NCBI RefSeq assembly: GCF_028687635.1
Contig: NZ_JAQTZS010000007.1
Location: 1 to 64,000 of the forward strand
Source of the DNA: Malikia sp.
Lineage (GTDB): Bacteria; Pseudomonadota; Gammaproteobacteria; Burkholderiales; Burkholderiaceae_C
Reading direction: 5' to 3'
DNA: 64,000 nt
Part shown: in pieces, positions 18,689 to 28,321 of the stretch
Layout of the letters: each line of letters starts with the position of its first letter
How positions within the stretch are numbered: position 1 is the first letter of the stretch
Position numbers and translations under genes: made by a program
The notes under the pieces: model-generated
Databases searched by the model: none
The model's input: only the letters and a program-made list of their open reading frames with translations
Told to the model about the DNA's origin: nothing

Positions 18689-21600
18689 TCAGAGACCTTG
18701 CGGGCAGCGGAATTCGGTCAGCTCGCGCAGGCGCAGCGGATTCTGCACGCTGCCGGCCGTGACCTCGAAGCTGGCGCGTCGGCCACCGGCTTCGAAGCTG
18801 GCCCGGAGCTTCTCGGGGGCTGCGAGCGGCTCGGTGCGGGCCCGGTCCATCAGGCGGAACAAGGCCCAGGGGCCTTCTGCGGCGATGGCTTCCGCGTTGC
18901 CGAGCTTGAGCTGTGCCGTCAAGCCGCCTTTGGGACCCGGCCACTGGACCGATTGCGGGCAAGCCTGGCCGGGACCGAATTGCAGCAGCTGGCCGTCCAC
19001 GTCCAGCGTCAACGGCGCGAGTCCGGCGTCGGCCTCCAGCAGCTTGAAGTCGAAGCGCAGCGTACCGGAGCGGAAGAAGACGTCGCGTATCGTCGCCGCC
19101 CGCTGGAACTGCGCCAGGTTGCCAGGGCTGCCGAAGGACTGTTCCTGCACCTTCCTGAAGCTCCAGGGTCGGGTGCTGGTATCGACATAAGCGGCCAGGT
19201 TTTTCTGGAAGAATTCGTCCATCAGGCCGCCGGGGGCAAACAGGCGGGCGAAGTCCTCGCGCGTCACGTCGCGCTGGCTGGCGCGCGCGAAGGGGTAGCG
19301 GCCTTGTGTCGCCAGGCTGCAGAACTGCCCCACCTGGCTGCCGAGTGCCGCTGACAGGTTCTGTCGTGTCGCTGCCAGCGTCTGGCCCGCGCCGGCGGCC
19401 GAGAGCTGCTGCAGCATCGAGCGCAGCGGCTCGGGCAGGCGGGCGCTCTCGGCCTTGATGCGGGCCGCCGCATCGCCGGCAGGCGGCGCCAGCTTGTCGC
19501 GCACCGCGGTCTCGGTGGCCGAGAGCTGGACGTAGAGATCGTCGAGCAGCTTGAGCACCGCGTTGATCGGTGCCGTCTTGGGGTCGCCCGCCACGAGCTG
19601 GTGCAGCGCGGCGAAGCGGTCGTCGACCAGGCGCTCCGGAAAATCGGCGGGCGTCGCGGTCACCCCGGGCCCAGCCTCCTGGCCGAACAGCTTGCCGAGC
19701 TGCTGGCGCGCGTCGGCCAGCTTGTCGCCCGCCTTGTCGGTGAGGCTCCTGGCTTCCTGAGGCGGCGCCAGCGTGGTTTCGCGCGCGATGGCCGCCATCA
19801 GCCTGGGCAGTGGCGAGTCATTGCCCGACAGGATGCGGGCGGCCTGCACGCTCTGGTTCAGGCTGGTGGAGGGACGCAAGCTCAGGTCGGCCAGCAGCGC
19901 TTCCCAGGTCCGGGCGTAGTCTTCCAGATACAGCCGGCGCACCTGTGTCGCGACCTCGCCGGCCTGCGCTGCGGTTGTTGTCGCGCGGGTCCCCAGCACC
20001 CAGCCTTCTTCCGCGGCGAGTTGGCGGCTGGCGCGTTCGACCTCGCGCGCGAAGCCCTGCTGGTAGCCGTCGCGCGTGTAGAGACCCGGTAGCGTTTCGC
20101 TCAGTGGCTTGCCGCTGCGGCGCGCGAACACCAGTGCCGCCGCCGGCCCGGCGGCACGCTCGACGCTGAAGCCCTGGAACCCGGAACCCACTCCCTCGCG
20201 CCGCAGCCGGCTGTAGATGCGCCGGGGCAGGGGATAGCGCAGCAGCATGTCCCGCACGCGCGCGACCAGAGCCTGGTCCTGCGCCAGGGGCGGACTGAGC
20301 GGACCGGAGGCGAACAGTTCGTCGAGCTGTCGCTCCAGCGCCCCGCGTCGCGCGGCATCCAGCCCGCCGGCTTGCTGGCGTTCCCAGTCCAGCTGGATCC
20401 AGGCCTTGAGCGCGGCGGCATCGAAATGCGCGGGCTCGTGGAGCATCAGGTAGACCTTGAGCGCCTCATAGGCGAATTCGAGGTCGCTGTCGTCGAGCTC
20501 GCGCAACTGTTGGGCGATGCGCCGCGTGACCAGCGGCAGCAGCAGCTCGCGCAGCAGCGCGCGATCGGCCTGGCGTGCGGCGGCGTCCAGCTTGTTGCCC
20601 TGGAACAGGCCCAGTCCCATGCCGGATGGCTCCTGGCCCAGCGCTCGCTCGGGCGTGGCCGAGATGTTGTAGACGGTTTCGAGCACGGGCAGCAGGCTGG
20701 TCAGATGCTGCGCCTGCGCGCTGCCGGCGCGCGCGACCAGGGGCTGGGCCGCCGCGACGGCCTGGTCAACCTGCTCGACGTAGCGGGCGTTGCGCGTGTA
20801 GCTGACGGCCCAGCCGGCCAGCAGCGCCAGGCTTGACAGGCCGAGTCCCGCCAGCAGCCCGACATGAATCAGGTCGCGGCGCCTTTCCCAGGCCAGCTGG
20901 CTGCCGCCGACGCGCTGCTCGGCGAACACGACCTCCCTGAGCAGCCGGCTCAGGAAGTAGCTCCGGCCGCCGCCGGGCAAGGGGGGCAGCACGCGGCGCT
21001 CAAGGCCGAAGGCGCCGCCCAGGCTGGACATCAGCCGGTCGATCGGGCTGCCCTCCTGCGTGCCGCTCGCGAAGTAGCAGCCGCGCACCATCAGCTCATG
21101 GTCATAGCCCGATGGTGCCAGCACCTCGCCGAGGAAGCTCTGCAGGATGCGGCTGACCGCGGCGAACTGCTGGTCGAAACCCGCGATGGCGCCGCGCCGG
21201 GCCAGGTCGGGCTCCTCCTGCAGCCGGGCCAGCAGTTGGCCCTGCAGTCGCTCGCGCAGCGCGTCCAGCATCGGTGCCAGCGCCTGGGCCGGGTCGGACT
21301 CTGGCTGGCCGCCCAGCGGCAGCGTGCAGCCCCAGACCTGGTCGCGCCCGGCCTGGTCCAGGTTGCCGAAGAATTCGTCGAAGCCAGCGATCAGGTCAGA
21401 CTTGGTCACCAGCACGTAGACCGGCAGTCGCACGCCGAGCTGGCTGTAGAGCTCCTGCAGCCGGGCCCGCAGCGCCTGCGCATGCCGGGTCGCGGCACCG
21501 CTGCCGGACTGGCCCAGCAGGTCGGCCACGCTGATCGTCAGGATCACGCCGTTGAGCGGCTGGCGCGGCCGGTGCTTGCGCAGCAGCGCCAGGAAGCCCA

Positions 21601-22228
21601 GCCAGCTTTCGCGGTCGCTTGCCTGGTCCGAGTCCTGGGTCGTGTAGCGGCCCGCCGTGTCGATCAGCACCGCCTCGTCGGCGAACCACCAGTCGCAGTG
21701 GCGCGTACCGCCCACACCCTGGACCTGGTGGCTGCCCAGCTTCTCGGCCAGCGGGAAGCGCAGGCCGGAATGGACCAGCGCCGTGGTCTTGCCCGAGCCC
21801 GGCGCGCCGATGAACATGTACCAGGGCAGCTGGTAGAGGTGGCGCTGCTGGCCCAGGCCGAGCAAGCGGGTCAGTCCCTTGCCGCCCTGGGCGAGCTGGC
21901 TCTCGCGCAGCAGCTGGACCGCCTGTTCGAGCCGCTGGCGCAGCACTTGGACCTCGGCCGGCTCGGCCTTGGCCGCCGGGTGGCCGAACAGGCCGCGCAA
22001 GAAGCTCGCGTCGGCGGCCCTTGCCTTGAGCCGCAGGTAGCCGATGCGCAGCAGGATGGCGGCCAGCAGCAAGCCGATCGCCAGCCTGCGCGCGGTGGCC
22101 GATTCGAGCGGCGCATGGCCCGCGATTGTGACCAGCGGACCGACGAACCAGATCAGCAGGGCAAGGGCCAGGAGGCCGAGCACGCCGAGCGTGGCCGGGT
22201 GGAGCAAGGCGCTGAAGATTCTTTTCAT
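18689..22228 (-). CDS. tssM: T6SS membrane complex protein TssM (IcmF)
   Basis: TssM (1179 aa) spans the inner membrane and reaches the outer membrane. Two N-terminal hydrophobic segments lie within about residues 8-65, and a third lies near 450 (GLLAGLGLSSLALLAGWAV). The cytoplasmic NTPase part carries an intact Walker A (GAPGSGKTTALVHSG) and a Walker B-like VLIDTAGRYTTQ. The periplasmic C-terminal half includes the conserved SVQWPGPKGG near the end. It normally binds the lipoprotein TssJ, which is not encoded in this window. Confidence 0.96.
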   Translation of the reverse strand: MKRIFSALLHPATLGVLGLLALALLIWFVGPLVTIAGHAPLESATARRLAIGLLLAAILLRIGYLRLKARAADASFLRGLFGHPAAKAEPAEVQVLRQRLEQAVQLLRESQLAQGGKGLTRLLGLGQQRHLYQLPWYMFIGAPGSGKTTALVHSGLRFPLAEKLGSHQVQGVGGTRHCDWWFADEAVLIDTAGRYTTQDSDQASDRESWLGFLALLRKHRPRQPLNGVILTISVADLLGQSGSGAATRHAQALRARLQELYSQLGVRLPVYVLVTKSDLIAGFDEFFGNLDQAGRDQVWGCTLPLGGQPESDPAQALAPMLDALRERLQGQLLARLQEEPDLARRGAIAGFDQQFAAVSRILQSFLGEVLAPSGYDHELMVRGCYFASGTQEGSPIDRLMSSLGGAFGLERRVLPPLPGGGRSYFLSRLLREVVFAEQRVGGSQLAWERRRDLIHVGLLAGLGLSSLALLAGWAVSYTRNARYVEQVDQAVAAAQPLVARAGSAQAQHLTSLLPVLETVYNISATPERALGQEPSGMGLGLFQGNKLDAAARQADRALLRELLLPLVTRRIAQQLRELDDSDLEFAYEALKVYLMLHEPAHFDAAALKAWIQLDWERQQAGGLDAARRGALERQLDELFASGPLSPPLAQDQALVARVRDMLLRYPLPRRIYSRLRREGVGSGFQGFSVERAAGPAAALVFARRSGKPLSETLPGLYTRDGYQQGFAREVERASRQLAAEEGWVLGTRATTTAAQAGEVATQVRRLYLEDYARTWEALLADLSLRPSTSLNQSVQAARILSGNDSPLPRLMAAIARETTLAPPQEARSLTDKAGDKLADARQQLGKLFGQEAGPGVTATPADFPERLVDDRFAALHQLVAGDPKTAPINAVLKLLDDLYVQLSATETAVRDKLAPPAGDAAARIKAESARLPEPLRSMLQQLSAAGAGQTLAATRQNLSAALGSQVGQFCSLATQGRYPFARASQRDVTREDFARLFAPGGLMDEFFQKNLAAYVDTSTRPWSFRKVQEQSFGSPGNLAQFQRAATIRDVFFRSGTLRFDFKLLEADAGLAPLTLDVDGQLLQFGPGQACPQSVQWPGPKGGLTAQLKLGNAEAIAAEGPWALFRLMDRARTEPLAAPEKLRASFEAGGRRASFEVTAGSVQNPLRLRELTEFRCPQGL

Positions 22229-22270
22229 GCTCAGGGTCCTGTGTGCAGGCGCTGCGGCCTGTGCGTTGTT

Positions 22271-23581
22271 TCAGTTGGCCCGCGCGGATGGATAGACGAC
22301 GATCTCGACTCGCCGGTTGCTGGCGCGGCCTTGCGGCGTCTGGTTGCTCGCGACCGGCTCGCTGTCTGCCTGGCCCTCGGTGCGCAGGCGGCTCGGGTCG
22401 CCGATGGCTGGCAGCAGCAGGCGGGCGGTGGCCTCGGCGCGTGCCTGTGACAGGTGCCAGTTGGACGGGAAGCGCACCGAGCGGATCGGGCGGTCGTCGG
22501 TGTGGCCGCGTACCAGCACGCTGCCGCCGGTCTGGGCCAGCGCCGCCCCGATGCGCGCGAGCAGGCTTTCGAAGCCGGGCGAGACCGTCGCGCTGCCGGG
22601 CTCGAACAGCTGGTCGCCACGCGCCACCACGATGCTGCGGTCGGGCAAGTCGCGCACCAGCAGCGCGCCTGATTGGATCTCGGCGGCCAGCAGGTGCGCG
22701 AGCCGGTCGGGCGTCTTGGCGGCCGGGGTCGGCTCGGGTGGCGCCTGGGTGCGCAGCGCCAGGATGGCCGAGAAGCTGGGGTCGGACTGGCGGTTGAGCG
22801 CAAAGCTCAGGCCGGCGTAGATCAAGGCCAGCAGCAGCGCCATCACCGAGGCGATGACCCACAGCGGCAGCCGCTCGCGCAGGGCGGTCGAGCCGCCGGC
22901 GTCGCTGCGCCACTGCGGCGAGAGCTCGCGCTCGAACGTGTCGCGCTCCTTGGCCAGCAGCTGGGCCAGCCGCGCGCGCAAGTCCGTGAGCTGGATGCGG
23001 CCGTTCTGCAGCACCCGGTAGCGGCCCTCGAAGCCCAGCGCCAGGATCAGGTAGAACAGTTCAAGCAGCTGGCGGTGCTCGCTCGGGCGCTCGGCCAGTT
23101 TGCCCAGCAGCAGGAAGAACTTCTCGCCGCCCCAGGCCTCGTTGTGGAACTGGACCAGCAGGCTGCGCTGGGCCCAGACTTGCTCGCCCCAGGGGGTATT
23201 GGCCGCCGCCTCGTCGAGAAAGGTGCAGAGTGCGTAGCGCGCCGCCACCAGCTGATCATGCGGCAGGCCGGTCGCCGCGGCCCTGGATTCGAACTGCGTC
23301 ACGGCCTGGGCCAGCGTCTCGCGCAGGCCGGTCGGGTCGGGGTGCTGCGCCTGGCGCAGCCGGGGCACTAGACCCAGCAGGGGATTGGCGACCGCCACCA
23401 GCGGGTTGATCCCGGTCCGCCAGTCCAGCGCATCGAGTCCCAGTCGTTCCAGCGGCGGGCTCGCGGGCTGTGCCGCGCTCGCCGCGCTCGTCGAAACTGG
23501 ACCGGGCGGCCGTTTGCCCGGCGAGGGAATCACTATGGTCTGGTCCATGCCAGCGGCGGGGTTGGGGTCTTGCTGGGCCAT
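22271..23581 (-). CDS. tssL: T6SS protein TssL with C-terminal OmpA-like domain
   Basis: This 436-aa protein joins a DotU/IcmH cytoplasmic domain (about residues 60-250, with AARYALCTFLDEAAANTPWG and LLVQFHNEAWGGEKFF) to one transmembrane segment (LWVIASVMALLLALIYAGL). A periplasmic OmpA/MotB-like peptidoglycan-binding domain follows (VRGHTDDRPIRS and SQARAEATARLLL). It anchors the T6SS membrane complex, with the OmpA domain gripping the cell wall. The ATG at 23581 gives a 37-bp gap to tssK; the open frame extends back to 23674 inside tssK. Confidence 0.94.
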   Translation of the reverse strand: MAQQDPNPAAGMDQTIVIPSPGKRPPGPVSTSAASAAQPASPPLERLGLDALDWRTGINPLVAVANPLLGLVPRLRQAQHPDPTGLRETLAQAVTQFESRAAATGLPHDQLVAARYALCTFLDEAAANTPWGEQVWAQRSLLVQFHNEAWGGEKFFLLLGKLAERPSEHRQLLELFYLILALGFEGRYRVLQNGRIQLTDLRARLAQLLAKERDTFERELSPQWRSDAGGSTALRERLPLWVIASVMALLLALIYAGLSFALNRQSDPSFSAILALRTQAPPEPTPAAKTPDRLAHLLAAEIQSGALLVRDLPDRSIVVARGDQLFEPGSATVSPGFESLLARIGAALAQTGGSVLVRGHTDDRPIRSVRFPSNWHLSQARAEATARLLLPAIGDPSRLRTEGQADSEPVASNQTPQGRASNRRVEIVVYPSARAN

Positions 23582-23618
23582 GGTGTCTCGCTTCGCTAGG
23601 GTCGGCTGGGAGGGCGGT

Positions 23619-24956
23619 TCAGGACCTGATGGCCCACAGCGCGAGCTCCAGCCCGGGGTAGTCGCCCGTGACATAGAGGCCCAGTCCGCCCGAATGTTCG
23701 AGCTGCTGCCAGAGCTCGCCCGATTTGTCGAGCTCGAAGTAGCTGAAGCCGGCGTGGTAGGGCAGCTGGCGCGGCGCCACCGGCAGCGGCGTCAGCCCCA
23801 CCCCGGGGAGCTGCAGGTTGACGATCTCGCGGATGCGCTCGACCGGCCCGAGCTTGGCCTGGGCCGGGAAGCGGGTCCTCACCGTCTCGCCCGGCAGCTG
23901 GGCCTTGACCGCGAGCACGAAGCCGGCCTGGCGCAGCAGGCTGCGGTCGGCGATCAGGCCGACATAGCGGCCTTGCTTGTGGTCCTTGAGCTCGATCTGG
24001 ATCGCGTTCTGCTCCAGCACGGTCGCCAGCGCGAGCCGGATCTCGCGCAGCAGCGGCGCGAAGCAGGTCTCCAGCGCATCGTGCTGGTAGGCCGGCATGG
24101 GCGCCGGTCGGCGCTCGGCCTTGGCGAGGGTGGCGAGCTCGCCGTGGAGCTCAAGCAGCCGGCTGAAAGCCCGCTCGGGATGAAGCTGCGACAGGCTGAC
24201 CAGGTGATCCAGCACGGGCTGGTGCCGGTTGACCGTCAGCAGGAAGACGAAGTCGGCGATCTCGCCCAGGCCGCCCGCGCCGGGCTGGCCCAGCCGGGCC
24301 GCCAGCGCCTGGCCGCGCTGCGCCAGCAGGCCCTGGACCTCGCGCAGCCAGCTCGCCAGCACGGGCGAGGCGTTGCAGGACAGCGAGGGCGCAATGTAGT
24401 TGCGGTCCAGCACCAGGCTGTTGTCGGGCCGGCGCTCGACGATGCGCGCCACCCCCAGGCGCACGAAGGCGTCGCCCGCCTGTTCGGCCAGCGCCAGTCG
24501 CAGCCTGGGCTGTCCGATCTCGATCGGCTCCTGCGCGGTTCCGCTGCCGGCCGAGTCCACGATCTCCTCGATGGCACAGCCGTGGCGCGCGAGTTCGCCA
24601 GCGGATGTCCCCGGCCGAATCGCCTCGACCGCGTTGGGCCGGCGCAGCGGCAGCGCCAGGTAGACCATCGCGTTGCGCGCGTCGGCCGGGAAGTCCAGCG
24701 CTTCGGGCGCGGCGTGCGCCGCGGGGAAGTCGAACGGGGTGCCGTCCGGCAGCACCCCGCGTGCGCTGCCCAGCGCCAGCTTGCCGGTCAGCAGGGCGGC
24801 CTCGTCGAGTTCGAGCTGCAGGAAGCCCCAGAAGTGACCACCCAGGCTGCGCGCCCTGGCCTCGACCAGCCACTCGTGGTAGCGGTCCTGCTGCTGGAAA
24901 TGCTGCGGCCGCAGGAACAGCCCTTCTGACCAGACGACTTTGCTGTACCAGGACAT
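23619..24956 (-). CDS. tssK: T6SS baseplate subunit TssK
   Basis: TssK (445 aa) links the baseplate to the TssJLM membrane complex. The N-terminus, MSWYSKVVWSEGLFLRPQHF and then QQQDRY, is the family signature. The middle carries the typical RYVGLIADRSLLRQ-type segment and the end is beta-rich. It is the first gene of the - strand T6SS operon. About 150 bases separate it from suhB, and the suhB terminator lies in that gap, so tssK must have its own promoter there; I could not identify a convincing one. Confidence 0.95.
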   Translation of the reverse strand: MSWYSKVVWSEGLFLRPQHFQQQDRYHEWLVEARARSLGGHFWGFLQLELDEAALLTGKLALGSARGVLPDGTPFDFPAAHAAPEALDFPADARNAMVYLALPLRRPNAVEAIRPGTSAGELARHGCAIEEIVDSAGSGTAQEPIEIGQPRLRLALAEQAGDAFVRLGVARIVERRPDNSLVLDRNYIAPSLSCNASPVLASWLREVQGLLAQRGQALAARLGQPGAGGLGEIADFVFLLTVNRHQPVLDHLVSLSQLHPERAFSRLLELHGELATLAKAERRPAPMPAYQHDALETCFAPLLREIRLALATVLEQNAIQIELKDHKQGRYVGLIADRSLLRQAGFVLAVKAQLPGETVRTRFPAQAKLGPVERIREIVNLQLPGVGLTPLPVAPRQLPYHAGFSYFELDKSGELWQQLEHSGGLGLYVTGDYPGLELALWAIRS

Positions 24957-25054
24957 ATGCTCGATCTGTTGGTTGATCCGGTCATGTCAGGGCGTTGTCC
25001 CCGTCCATCTCCCTCTCGATCTCATTATTCACGCGAACTCTGATAAGTACCAGC

Positions 25055-25090
25055 AAAAAACCCGCGCTGCAGGTCGCAGGCGCGGGTTTT
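25055..25090 (-). terminator. Terminator of suhB
   Basis: AAAACCCGCGC and GCGCGGGTTTT form an inverted repeat. Read on the minus strand, the hairpin is followed by a run of T (the A run at 25055-25060), 21 bases behind the suhB stop. This is a good rho-independent terminator, and it isolates suhB from the tssK operon. Confidence 0.85.
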
Positions 25091-25110
25091 GGGATGGGAA
25101 CTGGAAAGCG

Positions 25111-26070
25111 TCAGAACGGCGCCGCGTCGCCCTTGGAGGTGTCGGTCACCGGGGCATCGGCCCCCGGCTGGATTTCAGCCGGGGCGACTGCTGCCTTGTC
25201 GCCCTCCGCGGCGGTCGGCACGCTCAGGGTCTGGCGCACGCCAGCCTTGTCGCCGGCGCTGGCGAACTGGCTGTACTTGCCGAGCAGGCCGACCAGCTGA
25301 CCGTAGATGCGCGGGTTGGCGGCCAGGCATTCCTTCTGTTCCAGGAAATCGGCTTCGCCGGTGAAGTTGCCGATCAGGCCACCGGCCTCGGTCACGAGCA
25401 GCGAGCCGGCGGCGACGTCCCAGGGGCTCAGGCCGGTCTCGAAGAAACCGTCGGAGAAGCCGGCCGCGATATAGGCCAGGTCGAGCGCGGCGGAACCCGG
25501 GCGGCGCACGCCCGAAACGCGCGGCATGACCTCGGTCAGCATGGCCATGTAGTTCTTGAAGTTGTCGCCCGGACGGAAGGGGAAACCGGTGCTGATCAGG
25601 CAGTCGCGCAGCTGGGTGCGCTTGGCCACGCGCAGGCGGCGGTCGTTGAGGTAGGCGCCGCGGCCCTTGGTGGCGCAGAACAGGTCGTTGCGGCTCGGGT
25701 CGTAGACGACGGCCTGCTCGATCTTGCCGTTGTACATCAGCGCGATGCTGACACAGTAGACCGGGAAGCCGTGGATGAAGTTGGTGGTGCCATCGAGCGG
25801 GTCGATGATCCACATATGTCGCTTGCCTGCACCCGTGCCTTCGCGGCGACCCGATTCCTCGGCCCAGATGCCGTGGTCGGGATAGGCCTCGAGCAGGGTC
25901 TCGATGATGATGTCTTCGGCGGCCTTGTCGACTTCGGTCACGAAGTCGTTGGTTTGCTTGGCGGCGACGCGGACCGACTCGACATCGAGTGCGGCACGGT
26001 TGATGATGGCGCCAGCGGCGCGCGCAGCCTTGATGGCCACGTTGAGCATGGGGTGCAGATGAGCAGACAT
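25111..26070 (-). CDS. suhB: Inositol monophosphatase family protein SuhB
   Basis: This 319-aa Mg-dependent phosphatase belongs to the SuhB/inositol monophosphatase family. In E. coli, SuhB also takes part in rRNA transcription antitermination. Metal-binding motifs are visible: [21 protein letters not shown] near residues 85-99, and [18 protein letters not shown] near 220. It is about 50 residues longer than E. coli SuhB, because of an Ala/Pro/Asp-rich C-terminal tail that looks disordered. The gene is divergent from trmJ, a common arrangement in Burkholderiales. Confidence 0.94.
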   Translation of the reverse strand: MSAHLHPMLNVAIKAARAAGAIINRAALDVESVRVAAKQTNDFVTEVDKAAEDIIIETLLEAYPDHGIWAEESGRREGTGAGKRHMWIIDPLDGTTNFIHGFPVYCVSIALMYNGKIEQAVVYDPSRNDLFCATKGRGAYLNDRRLRVAKRTQLRDCLISTGFPFRPGDNFKNYMAMLTEVMPRVSGVRRPGSAALDLAYIAAGFSDGFFETGLSPWDVAAGSLLVTEAGGLIGNFTGEADFLEQKECLAANPRIYGQLVGLLGKYSQFASAGDKAGVRQTLSVPTAAEGDKAAVAPAEIQPGADAPVTDTSKGDAAPF

Positions 26071-26153
26071 GAATTGTGTGAGGAACGAATAAGGGGCCGT
26101 GCGATGACGGCGACAATACCTCGATTCTATCCTTTCGCCATCATTCGCGCCAT

Positions 26154-26909
26154 ATGCAGACCCGCTTCATCCTGATCGAGACCAGTCACGCCGGCAATGT
26201 CGGCTCCGTCGCGCGCGCCATGAAGGTGATGGGCTTCGACGACCTGGTGCTGGTGCGCCCGCGCTGGCCCGACGTGCTGCAGCGCGAGGAGGCGCTGGCG
26301 CTGGCCAGCGGCGCCGACGATGTGCTGGCCAGGGCGCGCATCGTGCCGACGCTCGACGAGGCGCTCGACGGCGTCTCGCATGTCTGCGCCACCGCGATGA
26401 CGCCGCGCGACTTCGGCCCGCCCACCGTGGCGCCGCGCGCGCACCTGGCCGCGCTGGCCGCGCAGTCCGCGCCCGAGCACGGTGCCGCCGCCCCGACCGG
26501 GGTGGCCTTCCTGTTCGGCTCCGAGCGCCATGGCATGAAGAACGAGGATGTCTACCGCTGCCACGCCTGCCTGAGCATCCCTACCGCGCCCGACTACGGC
26601 TCGCTGAACCTGGCCGCCGCCGTGCAGCTGATCGCCTACGAGTGGCGACAGGCGCTGGGCGGCTTCGCGCTGGTTGCCTCGGGTACGCCGCAGCCGCGCC
26701 TGGCCGATGCGCGGGCGGTCGCGGGCCTGCTGGCGCATTGGGAGCAGGCGCTGGTCGCCGTCGGTTTCCTCGATCCGGCAGCGCCCAGGAAGCTGATGCC
26801 GCGCCTGAACCAGCTCTTCAACCGCGCCGTGCCGACCGAGGAGGAAGTCCATATCCTGCGCGGGGTGGCGCGCGCCATGCTGCAGACCGCCGCCCAGGCC
26901 AGGCGCTAG
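26154..26909 (+). CDS. trmJ: tRNA (cytidine/uridine-2'-O-)-methyltransferase TrmJ
   Basis: This 251-aa SPOUT methyltransferase 2'-O-methylates position 32 of several tRNAs with S-adenosylmethionine. The N-terminal [20 protein letters not shown] is the family signature. The knot region contains [17 protein letters not shown] and the SAM-binding [19 protein letters not shown]. The C-terminal helical extension, which gives the dimer its specificity, is present. It is followed by cysE 25 bases later on the same strand. Confidence 0.95.
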   Translation: MQTRFILIETSHAGNVGSVARAMKVMGFDDLVLVRPRWPDVLQREEALALASGADDVLARARIVPTLDEALDGVSHVCATAMTPRDFGPPTVAPRAHLAALAAQSAPEHGAAAPTGVAFLFGSERHGMKNEDVYRCHACLSIPTAPDYGSLNLAAAVQLIAYEWRQALGGFALVASGTPQPRLADARAVAGLLAHWEQALVAVGFLDPAAPRKLMPRLNQLFNRAVPTEEEVHILRGVARAMLQTAAQARR

Positions 26910-26934
26910 ACTGTAGGACTGATAGGACCCGAGC

Positions 26935-27702
26935 ATGTTTTCCCGCCTCAAGACCGATATCGACTGCATCCTGGAACGCGACCCGGCCGCGCGCTCGCGC
27001 TGGGAGGTCCTGACCTGTTACCCGGGCCTGCACGCGGTCTTGCTGCACCGGCTGGCGCATGGTTGCTGGACGCGCGGCTACCGCTGGCTGGGGCGCTTCA
27101 TTTCGCACCTGGCCCGCTTCCTGACCGGCATCGAGATCCACCCGGGCGCCCGGCTCGGCGCGCGCGTCTTCATTGATCACGGCATGGGCGTGGTGATCGG
27201 CGAGACGGCCGAGATCGGCGACGGCTGCACCATCTACCACGGCGTCACGCTGGGGGGCACCTCGCTCTACAAGGGGGCCAAGCGGCACCCGACGCTGGGG
27301 CGCGACGTGGTGGTCGGCGCCGGGGCCAAGGTGCTGGGCGGCTTCACGGTGGGCGACGGCGCCAAGGTTGGCAGCAACGCGGTGGTGACCAAGCCGGTGC
27401 CGGCCGGCGCGACGGCGGTCGGCAACCCGGCGCGCATCATCCAGGCCGAGGCCGACGCCAAGCGCGAGGAGGCGGCGTCCAAGATGGGCTTCTCGGCCTA
27501 TGGCGTGACGCAGAACGACGACCCGCTGAGCCAGGCCATGCGCGGCCTGATCGACAACGCGGCCGGCCACGAGCACCAGATCGCGCTGCTGTGGCAGGCG
27601 ATCGAGCAGCTGGCCTGCGCCCGCGCGCCCGGCCTGCCGGCCGACGCGGCCAAGGTCGAGCATTTCCCGGCCGACAAGTTCAACGAGATGGTCGGCAAGT
27701 AG
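26935..27702 (+). CDS. cysE: Serine O-acetyltransferase
   Basis: This 255-aa enzyme makes O-acetylserine from serine and acetyl-CoA, the first step of cysteine synthesis. The left-handed beta-helix hexapeptide repeats are clear: [20 protein letters not shown], then [20 protein letters not shown] and [10 protein letters not shown]. It has the short N-terminal region of the EpsC-type enzymes, without the long helical domain of E. coli CysE. The last 80 residues past the beta-helix are Ala-rich and helical. AGGA eight bases upstream supports the ATG. It ends 10 bases before the convergent mog gene. Confidence 0.95.
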   Translation: MFSRLKTDIDCILERDPAARSRWEVLTCYPGLHAVLLHRLAHGCWTRGYRWLGRFISHLARFLTGIEIHPGARLGARVFIDHGMGVVIGETAEIGDGCTIYHGVTLGGTSLYKGAKRHPTLGRDVVVGAGAKVLGGFTVGDGAKVGSNAVVTKPVPAGATAVGNPARIIQAEADAKREEAASKMGFSAYGVTQNDDPLSQAMRGLIDNAAGHEHQIALLWQAIEQLACARAPGLPADAAKVEHFPADKFNEMVGK

Positions 27703-27712
27703 GCCGCGGGCT

Positions 27713-28321
27713 TCAGCCGCGCGGCGGCCGGAGCGCGCTCCTGGGCCGGAAAGCCTGGCAGACCTCGTCGTGGGTTTCGAGGTAGGGGCCGCCGATCAGG
27801 TCGATGCAGTAGGGCACGGCGGCGAAGATGCCGTTGACCTGTTGCTTGTCGTCGGCGTCCTTCAGGCCGGCCAGGGTTTCGGCGATGGCCTTGGGCTGGC
27901 CTGGCAGGTTGATGATCAGGCTCTGGTCCCGGATCACCGCGACCTGGCGCGACAGGATGGCGGTCGGCACGAAGGTCAGGCTGATCTGGCGCATCTGTTC
28001 GCCAAAACCCGGCATCTCCTTGTGCGCCACCGCCAGCGTGGCCTCGGGCGTGACATCGCGCAACGCCGGGCCGGTGCCGCCGGTGGTCAGCACCAGCGAG
28101 CAGCCAGCCTCGACCAGCTCGATCAGGGTCTGGCTGATGCGGGCCTGCTCGTCGGGGATCAGGCGCGGCTCGAACTGGATCGGGTTCTTCAGGGCCCGGC
28201 TCAGCCAGTCCTGCAGCGCGGGCAGGCCCTGGTCCTGGTAGACGCCCGAGGAAGCGCGGTCGCTGATCGAGACGATGCCGATCCTGACCGGCTCCGGGCC
28301 GGCGTTCAGCGCTTGGCTCAT
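27713..28321 (-). CDS. mog: Molybdopterin adenylyltransferase
   Basis: This 202-aa Mog/MoaB-type enzyme adenylates molybdopterin before molybdate insertion. Typical motifs are IGIVSISDRASSGVYQDQG at the N-terminus, VLTTGGTGPALRDVTPEAT near residue 80, and the end of the active site at SLIINLPGQPKAIAE. Its product feeds molybdenum enzymes such as the nitrate reductase encoded at 46884-49652. The start overlaps the darP stop by 4 bp, so the two are co-translated. Confidence 0.93.
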   Translation of the reverse strand: MSQALNAGPEPVRIGIVSISDRASSGVYQDQGLPALQDWLSRALKNPIQFEPRLIPDEQARISQTLIELVEAGCSLVLTTGGTGPALRDVTPEATLAVAHKEMPGFGEQMRQISLTFVPTAILSRQVAVIRDQSLIINLPGQPKAIAETLAGLKDADDKQQVNGIFAAVPYCIDLIGGPYLETHDEVCQAFRPRSALRPPRG

